Part shown: positions 1 through 7,787 of the stretch, piece after piece
Position numbering within the stretch: position 1 is the stretch's first letter
Layout: each line of letters starts with the position of its first letter
Assembly: GCA_944372345.1 (NCBI GenBank)
Contig: CALVYT010000019.1
Span: forward strand, 1 to 64,000
Direction of reading: 5' to 3'
Length of the DNA stretch: 64,000 nt
Source of the DNA: an uncultured Clostridia bacterium
GTDB taxonomy: Bacteria; Bacillota; Clostridia; Christensenellales; Pumilibacteraceae
Notes under the pieces: model-generated
What the model was told of the DNA's origin: nothing
Database searches by the model: none
The model's input: the letters and a program-made list of their open reading frames with translations, nothing else
Made by a program: the position numbers and the translations under genes

Positions 1-6
1 AAGAAA

Positions 7-633
7 ATGGAACAAAAGAAAGTGATAAGAGATTTCAAAGTCCTTACGGAGCAAATATCTCCGGACAATGTAGCGGTAATGGCGGAACTCATCACCATGC
101 ACGAGACCAGAGCACTCATAGGCTATATGGGTTATCATGCGGAGAAAGCGCATAAACAGCTTTGCAGGGATATCTTCGGCAAACACGAGCCCGGATATAT
201 CTTTTCGGACAGTTACGACTTCGTCCAAAGCGTGGCGTTATTCTTATGCGACCACTTCGGGGAATATTTGGACGACGTCCTGTATATCTCCAAAAGAGGC
301 AAGCCGAGAACGATAAAGACGGAGTGTTATCTCATCGTCACCAAAATGGTATCAAGGGATTACAGAATTTTCCGTAAATGCTAAAGCCTTGAAATCACAA
401 GAGAAGAACCGAAACCCGAATATGAACATCAGGCAGACGAGGAACAGGATTACTCGCGCGTAGATGAAATCGTAGCTTCCCTTAACCTTACGGAAAACAT
501 GAGCCTTGCGCTCGATTACCGTATGTCGGGCTTGAGTTATCCCGAGATAGCGAAACAGCTTTCCCGAGTGGTAAGCACGGTATACGAATACTTCGAGAAA
601 ATGCGTGCGAGGTATTCCGCCATATACGGATAG
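7..633 (+). pseudogene. Sigma-70-like helix-turn-helix protein interrupted by an in-frame stop
   Basis: One continuous frame of 209 codons runs from ATG 7 to TAG 631-633 and is broken only by a TAA at codon 126 (382-384). The first half (125 residues) has no domain I can name. The second half holds a run of acidic residues, then LSYPEIAKQLSRVVSTVYEY, which resembles the sigma-70 region 4 helix-turn-helix. Such small sigma-like proteins are common on conjugative and integrative elements of Bacillota. The DNA is AT-richer than most of the window, which fits transferred DNA. The frame is open to the window edge, so the true start may lie upstream and no ribosome binding site is visible. Because frame and protein character continue past the stop, I infer a nonsense substitution rather than two genes. 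Read-through or a sequencing error cannot be excluded. Confidence 0.6.
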
Positions 634-655
634 ATTGTCTATTTCATACTTCATT

Positions 656-692
656 AAAGGCAGTTGCTTTCCATAAAACGGCTGCCTTTTCT
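656..692 (+). terminator. Rho-independent terminator after the sigma-like gene
   Basis: An AAAGGCAG arm (656-663) pairs with CTGCCTTT (682-689). Adding TTG with CGG through wobble pairs lengthens the stem, and T residues follow. It lies 23 nt after the TAG of the interrupted gene. The rest of the gap up to about 880 is AT-rich and shows no gene. Confidence 0.7.
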
Positions 693-881
693 CATGTTCC
701 TCGGTGCATAATTTCTACAATTTTTTTCAAAGTGGCAAAAAACTTGCCCCTTTGGTTTGTATGCTTATAAAAAAGTTTTTTGAATACGACAAAAACTGTC
801 GTGTTTACGTGCTAAAACTTTCGCGAAATAGAAGCTTAGCGGCGAATTAGCAGGAAAACTTTTTCAAATAGGAAAATAGTC

Positions 882-1142
882 TTGTTTTATGCCTGTGATA
901 CCTTTATTTGGATAGTGTCCATAAATTTATGTCGCAACTGTAACACATACTACCGCACCAAGACGTACAACCCCGATTATACGGCGGTAGATATGCATAT
1001 CGAGCAGCCGTTCATCTGGTGGATACTCGTCGTCGTGCTTCTTAATGTGGTTATCGTCGGAGGCATAACTTTTGCGGTATTGAAATGCTTCCTGCCGAAA
1101 AGGAAAAAAGCTTCCGCCGGGAGCGGAAGCGACGCGACCTGA
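882..1142 (+). CDS. Small single-pass membrane protein or truncated gene tail
   Basis: The frame opens with a TTG codon (882) preceded by a weak AGGA, and gives 86 residues. An internal ATG at 993 gives a 49-residue version. Residues 45-67 form one strongly hydrophobic segment (WWILVVVLLNVVIVGG region), followed by a basic KRKK stretch and a polar tail. I do not recognise a family. Composition changes inside this gene: AT-rich up to about 930, GC-rich after it. This suggests that the 5' part is foreign or intergenic DNA and that the rest is the 3' end of a chromosomal gene cut by an insertion. A good terminator follows at 1165. Whether it is expressed is uncertain. Confidence 0.35.
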   Translation: MFYACDTFIWIVSINLCRNCNTYYRTKTYNPDYTAVDMHIEQPFIWWILVVVLLNVVIVGGITFAVLKCFLPKRKKASAGSGSDAT

Positions 1143-1164
1143 ACGACAGACGATCGTCGGCAGT

Positions 1165-1205
1165 CCGCGGTGCGGCGCAGATATGCGCCGCACCGCGGCT
1201 TTTTG
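1165..1205 (+). terminator. Strong terminator hairpin
   Basis: A perfect 14-bp GC-rich stem (1165-1178 with 1185-1198) closes a 6-nt loop and is followed by CTTTTTG. It ends the small membrane-protein frame. Confidence 0.85.
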
Positions 1206-1323
1206 CCCGCGGGCGGGCGCGCCGAAATTTAATCGTATTCTTATTTTTACGGCGGGGAATTAAAGATCGGTTTAATGTTTTCACGTCATAATTTCGGCAA
1301 ATAAGAATGACAGGGAGAATATC

Positions 1324-1692
1324 ATGAACGTGATCTCGCTTATGACGATCAAAAACAAAACGGAGCATCTGTCGTCCGCGCTGACGCTCAGAGAGGCGGA
1401 AAGCAGACTGCGCGGCGGCGCGCTGCCCGTTGTGGGAGAGAGCGGGATGTATCTCGGTATCGTCGACCGCCGGCTGCTCGAATACGAACTGCTGTCGGGC
1501 GCTGACGAAAATACCGTTCTCGCGGAGATAGCGGACGATTTTCCGCGCCCGCGCGCCGGCGCGGCGACGGACTTTTCCGACGTGAGCGCGATCGTTGCGG
1601 AATACGGATTCGTGCCCGTCACCGACGACCGCTGCGCGTATATCGGCGCGGTCATCGACGGGCGGAGGCGCAGCAGTACGGGAGCGGCATAA
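1324..1692 (+). CDS. Small CBS-domain pair protein
   Basis: This 122-residue protein reads as two short CBS motifs. The first half carries a LREAESRLRGGALPVVGE stretch and then YLGIVDRRLLEYELL. The second half repeats the pattern with VSAIVAEYGFVPVTDD and YIGAVIDG. Tandem CBS motifs normally form a Bateman module that binds adenine nucleotides and regulates a fused or partner protein. No effector domain is fused here, so it probably acts as a stand-alone sensor in the cytoplasm; the partner is unknown. Ribosome binding site AGGGAG lies about 7 nt before ATG 1324. The gene converges on ksgA, and the two share the hairpins at 1707-1793. Confidence 0.65.
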   Translation: MNVISLMTIKNKTEHLSSALTLREAESRLRGGALPVVGESGMYLGIVDRRLLEYELLSGADENTVLAEIADDFPRPRAGAATDFSDVSAIVAEYGFVPVTDDRCAYIGAVIDGRRRSSTGAA

Positions 1693-1758
1693 AGGCGCAA
1701 AACTGCGCCCGGCGGCATTTGCCGCCGGGCGGGGCAGGGGTATGGGTGAAAAGCAAAC

Positions 1759-1793
1759 GGAGCGCGGACGGGTGCGTCCGCGCTCCGCATTTT
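1759..1793. terminator. Bidirectional terminator between CBS gene and ksgA
   Basis: An 11-bp stem (1759-1769 with 1776-1786) is followed on the + strand by GCATTTT and on the - strand by GTTTGCTTTT, so it can end both converging genes. A second perfect 10-bp hairpin with an ATTT loop lies just before it (1707-1730) but has no T tract on the + strand. Confidence 0.8.
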
Positions 1794-1841
1794 AATGCGT
1801 ATTTTTCATTCCGATATGCGCTTTACGTATCGATCCGAAGT

Positions 1842-2618
1842 CTACACACCGTTTTTCAGCCGTTCGGCGAGGCGCACGAAAGCGTCGGGAGAGAGGCGTT
1901 CGCCGCGCACGGCGGGGTCGAGCCCCTCTGCGGCGAGGGCGGAGAGCACTTCGGCTTTGCCGTAGCCGTTCGCGGTCAGGCAGTTCACGAGCGTTTTGCG
2001 GCGCATCGAGAACGCCGCGCGCACCAGCCGTTTCACGCCGTCGCTTGCCGCTTCGCCCGTCTTTTCGATATGCACGACCGCGCTGTCGACGTTGGGCGGG
2101 GGAGTGAACATATGCCGCCCCACTCTGCGGGTGATACGCGCTTTGCCCGCGAGCTGCGCGGCGACGGAGAGCGCGCCGTAGTCCTTGCCGCCCGGGGGCG
2201 CAATGATACGCTCCGCCACTTCCGCCTGCACCATAACGGTGACCGATCTGCACCTTTCGTCTTCGAGAAAACGGAACAGCACGGGCGTGGTTATGTAGTA
2301 GGGCAGATTCGCGACCGCTCTGTAAGACCGCCCGAACGGCAGTTCCGATTTCATAAAATCGCCGAGTATGACCGTCAGATTCGGGTATTTGTTTTCCAGC
2401 GGCCGCAGATACTCTTCCAGACGCGTATCTATCTCGTAAGCGTAAATGCGTGCGCCCGTTTCCGCGAGTTTTTCGGTAAGCGCGCCCATGCCTGCGCCTA
2501 CTTCTACCGCGATGCTGTCTGCCGTCAGCCCCGAGTCGGATGCTATTGCCGAAAGCAGATTGCCGTCGGTCAGAAAATTCTGCCCGAGCGAATGGGAATG
2601 TCTGAATCCGCTGTTCAT
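1842..2618 (-). CDS. ksgA: 16S rRNA dimethyladenosine transferase
   Basis: KsgA/RsmA transfers four methyl groups from S-adenosylmethionine to two adjacent adenines in helix 45 of 16S rRNA during late 30S maturation. The 258-residue protein has the usual length. It shows LGQNFL at residues 11-16, the SAM-binding VEVGAGMGALTE loop at about 38-49, the catalytic NLPYY at 104-108, PPPNVDSAV in the middle and a C-terminal helical domain with SMRRKTLVNCL. The chosen ATG leaves ten residues before LGQNFL, as in other family members. There is no ribosome binding site; instead the -10 box of a near-consensus promoter ends 6 nt before the ATG (see 2625-2653), so the mRNA is probably leaderless. It is divergent from the gene at 2899 and convergent with the CBS gene. 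Confidence 0.95.
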   Translation of the reverse strand: MNSGFRHSHSLGQNFLTDGNLLSAIASDSGLTADSIAVEVGAGMGALTEKLAETGARIYAYEIDTRLEEYLRPLENKYPNLTVILGDFMKSELPFGRSYRAVANLPYYITTPVLFRFLEDERCRSVTVMVQAEVAERIIAPPGGKDYGALSVAAQLAGKARITRRVGRHMFTPPPNVDSAVVHIEKTGEAASDGVKRLVRAAFSMRRKTLVNCLTANGYGKAEVLSALAAEGLDPAVRGERLSPDAFVRLAERLKNGV

Positions 2619-2624
2619 AAAAAC

Positions 2625-2653
2625 ATTATATCATATTCCGCTGATGAGGTCAA
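2625..2653 (-). promoter_or_regulatory. ksgA promoter, leaderless geometry
   Basis: On the - strand TTGACC (2648-2653) is followed after 17 nt by TATAAT (2625-2630), and ATG begins at 2618, only 6 nt beyond the -10 box. Transcription would be expected to start at or next to the A of ATG. Confidence 0.8.
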
Positions 2654-2759
2654 CTGCGCGCGGGCGGGGAGTTCGCCGAAATACTGTGACAGCCGTGTGA
2701 AAATACTATGAAAAATTGCTCTTAATGGCAATTTGCCCTCCGCAGATCGGATAAAAAAA

Positions 2760-2789
2760 TTGACAGAACGGGTGCGGATTATGTATAAT
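2760..2789 (+). promoter_or_regulatory. SigA-type promoter for the ligase-glycosyltransferase fusion
   Basis: TTGACA (2760-2765), an 18-nt spacer and TATAAT (2784-2789). The start is expected near 2796, leaving about 100 nt of leader before ATG 2899. I see no known riboswitch in that leader. Confidence 0.75.
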
Positions 2790-2898
2790 CTTTATAAGGG
2801 TACGGTGATCGGAGTCTGCGGCGCGCAGGCGGTTTTTTCCGCGGCGGGCGCACGCGCGGACGGTGTGCGTCCCGAAAGAGGATCCGGAACGGAGCGAA

Positions 2899-5595
2899 AT
2901 GGCAACACTCAAAGAAACGAGAGAGAATAACAGGGCGATACGCGCCGTCGCCGAATGGCAGAAGACGATTTGGTATCCCGTGTTTTTCGCATTACTTTGC
3001 GTGCTTTCGTCTTCTTTCGGCTGGCAGGTATACGTCCCCGTATTTTATGTTCTTGCGGCAAGCGTGGTTTTCGCCGCGTTGTTCTGTGACGACGTCAAAG
3101 TGCTCCTGACGCCCGTTTTTCTGATATTCTTCGCGATAGGCACGGACGTTTCCGATATGAGCATAGTGCAGTCGCGGAACGATATGCTCGGCACGTTCGA
3201 GCTGCCCGGGCTTATCAATATGATAGTCGCGGGCGGGATAATGCTCATAGCGATCGTCGCGCGGTTCGTCAAAGAGGGAGTGATAAAGGATATTCCGATG
3301 AAGCGCGGCGTGCTGTGCGCGGGGCTGGTTTGTCTGGCGTGCGCCATGCTGCTCAACGGCGTCGGGTCGTCGAGCTGGAAGCCGATAAACCTTGCATACG
3401 GCGCGTTCGTCGCCTTCGGACTGATGCTGATGTACTTCGTGGTGCTCGGCGTATCCAACCGTTCGGAGGGCGTCGTCGCGTATGTATGCAAGCTGTGCCT
3501 CGTGTGCGGGCTGACGGTCTGCGCGGAGGCGTGGATACTGTTTATCCGCCGGATGGCGGACGGCGCTCTGCTCGACGTCGAGGGCGGCGGGTTCAACGGC
3601 TCGATAAACCGCAACGTGCTCGTGCTCGGCTGGGGCGAAGCCAATCTCATCGCGGGGACGCTCGTCACTCTCGTGCCGCCCGTGATGTATCTGGCATACG
3701 AACGGCGGCTGAGCGTGCTGCCTTACCTCGCGGCGGTGCTGATGTACGTCACCGTCGTTGTGCTCAATGCGCGCACGTCCATGCTGATGGGCGGGATAAT
3801 ACTCATCGTCTGTATCGTGCTCTGCTGCTTCGGAAAGAACAAGGCGGCGAACAGGCTGACTACGCTCGTGCTCGGCGTGCTCACGGTGCTTGCGGGGATA
3901 ATAGCTTTCGCCGTTATCGGCTTCGATAAACTCCCCGACTTTTTGTCCAATCTGCTGCGCGTCGAACAGGGGGACAATAACCGTTTCGAGCGCTGGGCGG
4001 ACGGCTTGCGCGACTTTACGCGCGCGCCCGTGTTCGGCGTGGGCTTCGACGACGGCAGCGTGGCGGAAGCGGTCAAAGACGCGAATATGTACAGCAATAT
4101 GTATCACGATCTGTTCGTCGAACTGATCGGCGCGAGCGGCATAGTCGGGCTGCTGGCGTTCGCGGTGCATATCAAAGGCGTTATCGAACTGTGCCTGCGC
4201 AAGTTCCGCGTCGAGCGGCTGATCATAATGCTCGGCGTCGTGACCGTGCTGCTGACGAGCCTGCTCGATAATTTCTTCTATTACATAAACATACAGCTTT
4301 TCTACGGCGCGCTGCTTGCGGTTTCGGAGATCCGGCTCGAAGAGACCCGCGCCGCGCTGCTTGCCGATCATAAACGCGTGCCCGCGGGCAGAAAACCGCG
4401 CGTGGTGTTCACGTTCGTCGAGGCGGGAATGGGGCATATAATCCCCGAAAAGGCGATCTGCGACGCGTTCGAGCGCAAGTACGGCGATAAAACGGAAGTG
4501 GTGCGCTCGCGTTTCTATGCCGAAACGGGCGACGAGAATATGAAGCGGTTCGAGCGCGGTTTCGTCGATACCGTCAAGCTGCAGAGCCGCAGCCGCATAT
4601 TCGGCAAGTTGTGCATATTCGGCAACAAACTCGCAGGGGACGCGCTCTCGCAGCAGTTCGTTATGAGAATGCGCTACCCCGACAGCAAGGCGGACGGCAA
4701 AGCAATGCGTCACCTGCGCGAACTGGACGCGGACGTGCTGTTCACCACGCACTGGGCGACGGCGTTCTATGTCGGCAAGCTCGCGGGGACGGACGTCAAA
4801 CGCCCGTACACCGTGATGTTCTGCCCCGACGCGTACTCCAACGGAATGTTCAACGTCGACTGCAATGATTTTCTTATCCCCACCGAGGAAGGCTTGAAAA
4901 AAGCCGACCGCCGCAGAATGTACGCGGGCGGCAACGGCAGGGTAGTGCCTTATCCGATACGCGAAGAGGCGTTCGCGCTTAAAGGCAGAAAGGCTGAACT
5001 GCGGCGGGAAGCGGGGATAGGCGAAAACGAATTCGTCGCGCTGCTCGCCGACGGCGGTTACGGTATGGCGAAGTTGGAAAAGACGGTGGAAGAGCTGCTC
5101 GCGCTCGCGCCGGATATGCGTATCATCGCCGTGTGCGGCAAGAACGAAGAGGCGGCGGAGCGGCTGCGCGCAAAGAGCGTTCCCTCCCCGACGCGTCTGG
5201 ACGTTTACGGCTATACGGACGATATGCTGCGGTTCGTGTGTATGTCCGACGTGTTCGTCGGCAAGAGCGGCGCGAACTCGATGGCGGAGCCGACGTTCTT
5301 CGGACTGCCCGTCATCATCACCAAGTGCATAACGCCGATAGAGAGCGGGATAAAGAAGTACTACACCCGCACGGTAGGCAATGCTATGTATATCCCCGAC
5401 CCGAAGAAAGCCGCCGCCGCGCTCGCGGCGTTTGCCGCCGACGGCAGCGGGCTGGAACGATACCGCAGGAATGCCGAACAGCGTGCGGGCGAGTACGGTG
5501 CGGAAAAGATCGCCGATTTCATTTACGAGCGCGCGCTTGCGATCGTGGAGCCGCCGATGGGGGAAACGTATAAGTTTGTCAACTATTACGGGTGA
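2899..5595 (+). CDS. O-antigen ligase-like membrane domain fused to MGDG-synthase/MurG-like glycosyltransferase
   Basis: The 898-residue protein has two parts. Residues about 20-470 hold many hydrophobic segments and the signs of the O-antigen ligase/polymerase (Wzy_C) family: an ART(S)MLMGG helix, then NRFERWADGLRDF near 361 and a large loop followed by YSNMYHDLFVELIGASG near 396. Residues about 500-890 are a GT-B glycosyltransferase: the acceptor half opens with VVFTFVEAGMGHIIP, as in diacylglycerol glucosyltransferases, and the donor half has VFVGKSGANSMAEPTFFGLP near 785-802, the usual UDP-sugar site. Such ligases work outside the membrane and such transferases inside, so one chain could build a lipid-linked sugar and also join or polymerise glycans; this is inference. 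ATG 2899 is chosen over GTG 2863 because GGAG lies 5 nt upstream. I know no standard family with this fusion. Confidence 0.75.
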   Translation: MATLKETRENNRAIRAVAEWQKTIWYPVFFALLCVLSSSFGWQVYVPVFYVLAASVVFAALFCDDVKVLLTPVFLIFFAIGTDVSDMSIVQSRNDMLGTFELPGLINMIVAGGIMLIAIVARFVKEGVIKDIPMKRGVLCAGLVCLACAMLLNGVGSSSWKPINLAYGAFVAFGLMLMYFVVLGVSNRSEGVVAYVCKLCLVCGLTVCAEAWILFIRRMADGALLDVEGGGFNGSINRNVLVLGWGEANLIAGTLVTLVPPVMYLAYERRLSVLPYLAAVLMYVTVVVLNARTSMLMGGIILIVCIVLCCFGKNKAANRLTTLVLGVLTVLAGIIAFAVIGFDKLPDFLSNLLRVEQGDNNRFERWADGLRDFTRAPVFGVGFDDGSVAEAVKDANMYSNMYHDLFVELIGASGIVGLLAFAVHIKGVIELCLRKFRVERLIIMLGVVTVLLTSLLDNFFYYINIQLFYGALLAVSEIRLEETRAALLADHKRVPAGRKPRVVFTFVEAGMGHIIPEKAICDAFERKYGDKTEVVRSRFYAETGDENMKRFERGFVDTVKLQSRSRIFGKLCIFGNKLAGDALSQQFVMRMRYPDSKADGKAMRHLRELDADVLFTTHWATAFYVGKLAGTDVKRPYTVMFCPDAYSNGMFNVDCNDFLIPTEEGLKKADRRRMYAGGNGRVVPYPIREEAFALKGRKAELRREAGIGENEFVALLADGGYGMAKLEKTVEELLALAPDMRIIAVCGKNEEAAERLRAKSVPSPTRLDVYGYTDDMLRFVCMSDVFVGKSGANSMAEPTFFGLPVIITKCITPIESGIKKYYTRTVGNAMYIPDPKKAAAALAAFAADGSGLERYRRNAEQRAGEYGAEKIADFIYERALAIVEPPMGETYKFVNYYG

Positions 5596-5722
5596 ATTTT
5601 ATCCCGTAGCATGGAAGGCATATAGCGGATGCCGATACGCATTCTGTACCGGAAAAATATCGCAAACGATCCGGATATTTTGTCCGTAATGTATGAATTT
5701 TAATATAAAAGGTGGAAGGAAT

Positions 5723-6250
5723 ATGGATAAAAACGCAAGGAAAATTTTGTTCATCGCCGTATATGCGATAGGCTTGTTTGTGCTTGTTATGGCGATGTGG
5801 TCGCTTTTTGCCGATTTTACGATAGGCAAAAGCGCGTACGACGTTTCGTCGGAAGCCGAGGCGTCCGTGGCGGAAGCGGGTAAGTACGCGTACTGGCTTT
5901 CGGGCGCGGGGTTTTTCATTCTGTTGCCGTTCGCCGTCGGGACTCTGCTGACGTGTTTTATAAGACGTTTGTCGGTGAGCGTGCTGACGGCGGTTTACGG
6001 TTTGCTCGCGTTCGTCGCGCTGATCGTTATTACGGCGGTCGTCGGCGGTTTATCTTATGACGATAACGGCGAGGTATTGGAAAACGTATGTCTTGTCGTA
6101 AGCGCGTTCCAGGTCGAACTGATGTGGGCGATGGCGCCGGTCGTGCTCCTTTCGATATTCGCCGTGATAATATCGGTGAAAAATAAAACCGCGGAAAGGA
6201 TCGGTTCCGCCGACGCCGTGGTCGCGGAAAAAACGGAGGGCGAACAATGA
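5723..6250 (+). CDS. Four-helix membrane protein of unknown function
   Basis: The 175-residue protein has four hydrophobic segments (near residues 9-30, 60-80, 85-112 and 130-155) and a polar, acidic C-terminal tail. I do not recognise the family. ATG 5723 is preceded by GGTGGAAGGA; the ATG at 5693 is a weaker choice. The stop overlaps the start of the next gene in an ATGA arrangement, so the two proteins are probably made together. They may act as a membrane protein and lipoprotein pair at the cell surface. Confidence 0.6.
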   Translation: MDKNARKILFIAVYAIGLFVLVMAMWSLFADFTIGKSAYDVSSEAEASVAEAGKYAYWLSGAGFFILLPFAVGTLLTCFIRRLSVSVLTAVYGLLAFVALIVITAVVGGLSYDDNGEVLENVCLVVSAFQVELMWAMAPVVLLSIFAVIISVKNKTAERIGSADAVVAEKTEGEQ

Positions 6251-6699
6251 AAATATTGAAAAATACGATCGGGTCGATTGTACTTCTCGTTGCCGCTCTT
6301 TTCGTCTTTACCGCGTGTTCAACGGTTTCCGTCGGCAGCGTTGATTATGAAAAAGACGATTATTCCTGCTCCGGTTCGTTTACCGTGAAAGTGTCGGGCG
6401 GCGATGCAGAATATATAAATTACGACATAATGTTATATAACGGGAACGAATTGCTGGATACCACGCATATCGAAAAAGGCGGGCTCGGCAGTAAAGACGA
6501 CAGCGGGTATTATACAGTGAATTTATATGTTTTTTGTCCGGACGGAACAGATGAGATAACCAACATTAAGGTGGAAAACGTCGAGGTTTGGTCGGTGGGC
6601 GGTCCGACGATCGCATTCGCCGTTTTGACCGCGGCCGCAGCCGTTGCTACGGCGGTCATTATCGCCGTTGCCGTAACGGCATCGCGAAAATCCCGCTGA
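6247..6699 (+). CDS. Putative lipoprotein with a C-terminal membrane helix
   Basis: The 150-residue protein starts with a basic residue, a hydrophobic stretch and a lipobox-like VFTACS, so Cys24 would be lipidated after signal peptidase II cleavage. Residues 30-115 read as a small beta-rich extracellular domain (alternating hydrophobic residues, many Tyr, Asp and Gly). Residues about 118-145 are a second hydrophobic segment followed by SRKSR, which would anchor the C-terminus with a cytoplasmic basic end. No family is recognised. It overlaps the preceding gene by four bases (ATGA) and ends at a palindromic repeat at 6700 that could act as its terminator. Confidence 0.6.
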   Translation: MKILKNTIGSIVLLVAALFVFTACSTVSVGSVDYEKDDYSCSGSFTVKVSGGDAEYINYDIMLYNGNELLDTTHIEKGGLGSKDDSGYYTVNLYVFCPDGTDEITNIKVENVEVWSVGGPTIAFAVLTAAAAVATAVIIAVAVTASRKSR

Positions 6700-6782
6700 C
6701 CTAAAGGGAGAAGACCTTTCCTTGCAAGGAAAGGTCTTCTCCCTTAGGAAACCCTCTTTCCAAAGGAACTCAAAATCCTTTT
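6700..6782 (-). repeat. Palindromic intergenic repeat, copy A
   Basis: Read on the - strand it has a leader AAAAGGATTTTGAGTTCC, a GGAAAGAGGG stretch, then a long palindrome at 6700-6748 with two arms of about 23 nt around GC and one bulged A. The same layout with different stem sequences occurs at 7346-7700, 10669-10740 and 10915-10998. Confidence 0.8.
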
Positions 6783-6842
6783 GCGGCATAAACAATGCCT
6801 GTTCTATCGTCAGTCCGTCATTCGCCGTCCGCAAGGACCGCG

Positions 6843-6938
6843 CCTTGCTGTGGGCGCGCCTTGCGGCGGGCACACCTTGCTGTGGGCGCAACCTTGCGGC
6901 GGGCACACCTTGCTGTGGGCACACCTTGCGGCGGGCAT
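6843..6938. repeat. GC-rich tandem repeat, three units of about 32 bp
   Basis: A 16-bp half-unit alternates between CCTTGCTGTGGGC and CCTTGCGGCGGGC versions, each followed by RCA-like linkers. Three pairs follow one another. Several frames are open through it, but none shows a start, a ribosome binding site or protein-like content, so it is treated as non-coding. Confidence 0.75.
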
Positions 6939-7058
6939 TGTGTGCTTTTGCGATACCGAACTTACTTGGGAAAATAACGATCAAGTCAATTACCGTGCGT
7001 CAGCACCTCTTGCTGTGAATACCGTAATTCGGTAAGCGGATTTTATGCAGTAATAAGA

Positions 7059-7091
7059 CGCCCGCGGCTCGCCGCGGGCGTGATCTTTTTT
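7059..7091 (+). terminator. Terminator-like hairpin in gene-free region
   Basis: CGCCCGCGG (7059-7067) pairs with CCGCGGGCG (7072-7080) across CTCG and is followed by TGATCTTTTTT. No convincing gene lies just upstream, so it may end an unrecognised small RNA or belong to a lost gene. The stretch 7092-7345 shows nothing I can name. Confidence 0.6.
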
Positions 7092-7345
7092 GAAATTTAC
7101 CGTCTGACGGGTAATTGCGACATAAGAACAGTACCGCAGGCGCAGCCGAACGGGCACAGAGTGTAGGTTGATTTTGTTTGCCGCTCCGCGGAAAACGGCG
7201 ATGGCGGAAAGGACTGCGTTTGCTTCGCAGCTGTTCCGTTTGCCCTGCGGCGTTCAAGCGTAATGCCTTTCCGCAAGCTCCGCCGCGCCCGTAAGATACC
7301 GAGGCACGTCTGCCTTGTTTTGCAAGCGTGCCTTTATATTATATG

Positions 7346-7700
7346 AAAAGGATTTTTAAGTTTCTCGGAAAGGGGTTCGGGGGAAACCCTCTTTACAAAG
7401 AGGGTTTCCCCCGATAAACACTTCTCCGAAAAAATTATAAATGCACTTTTAAGTTTCTCGGGAAAGGGTCAAGGGAAAACCCCTCTTTACAAAGAGGGGT
7501 TTTCCCTTGAAAATTTCTCGGAAGAAAATTATAAAAAGGATTTTAAGTTTCTCGGAGAGGGGGTCGGGGAGAACCCTCTTTTCAAAGAGGGTTCTCCCCG
7601 ATAAACACTTCTCCGAAAAAATTATAAATGCGCTTGTAAGTTTCTCGGGAAGGCGGGGCGCGGGGCGGACACCCGAGGAGTTTCCGCCCCGCGGCACAAT
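7346..7700 (+). repeat. Tandem array of about 3.7 palindromic units, period near 94 nt
   Basis: Units start near 7346, 7441, 7535 and 7627. Each begins with TTTTAAGTTTCTCGG or TTGTAAGTTTCTCGG, continues with a G-rich run, then a palindrome, then in the first three CTTCTCCGAA or a variant and ATTATAA. The stems differ but stay paired: ACCCTCTTTACAAAGAGGGT type in unit 1, a longer CCCCTCTTT version in unit 2, GAACCCTCTTTTC in unit 3, and an unrelated GCGGGGCGGA/TCCGCCCCGC pair in unit 4. The small frames across the array are by-products of the repeat. Confidence 0.85.
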
Positions 7701-7757
7701 GTCGGAATAGGGAGTTTCGCTCCGAAAGCGCGCGGGGCGCGCGACCGAAAGCAAACG

Positions 7758-7787
7758 AAAGCGGCGCGTGTGCTCACGCGCCGCTTT
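7758..7787. terminator. Perfect hairpin, probable terminator of a leftward transcript
   Basis: A 13-bp perfect stem (7758-7770 with 7775-7787) with a TGCT loop. On the - strand a T-rich TTTCGTTTGCTTTC follows; on the + strand only TTTACT follows. Confidence 0.65.

Noticed and set aside
7346..7700. Palindromic array as a CRISPR array
   Set aside because: The repeats are about 94 nt with variable palindromes inside and no unique spacers of regular length.
7507..7710. Short frames across the palindromic array
   Set aside because: They arise from the repeat unit itself and change frame with each unit.
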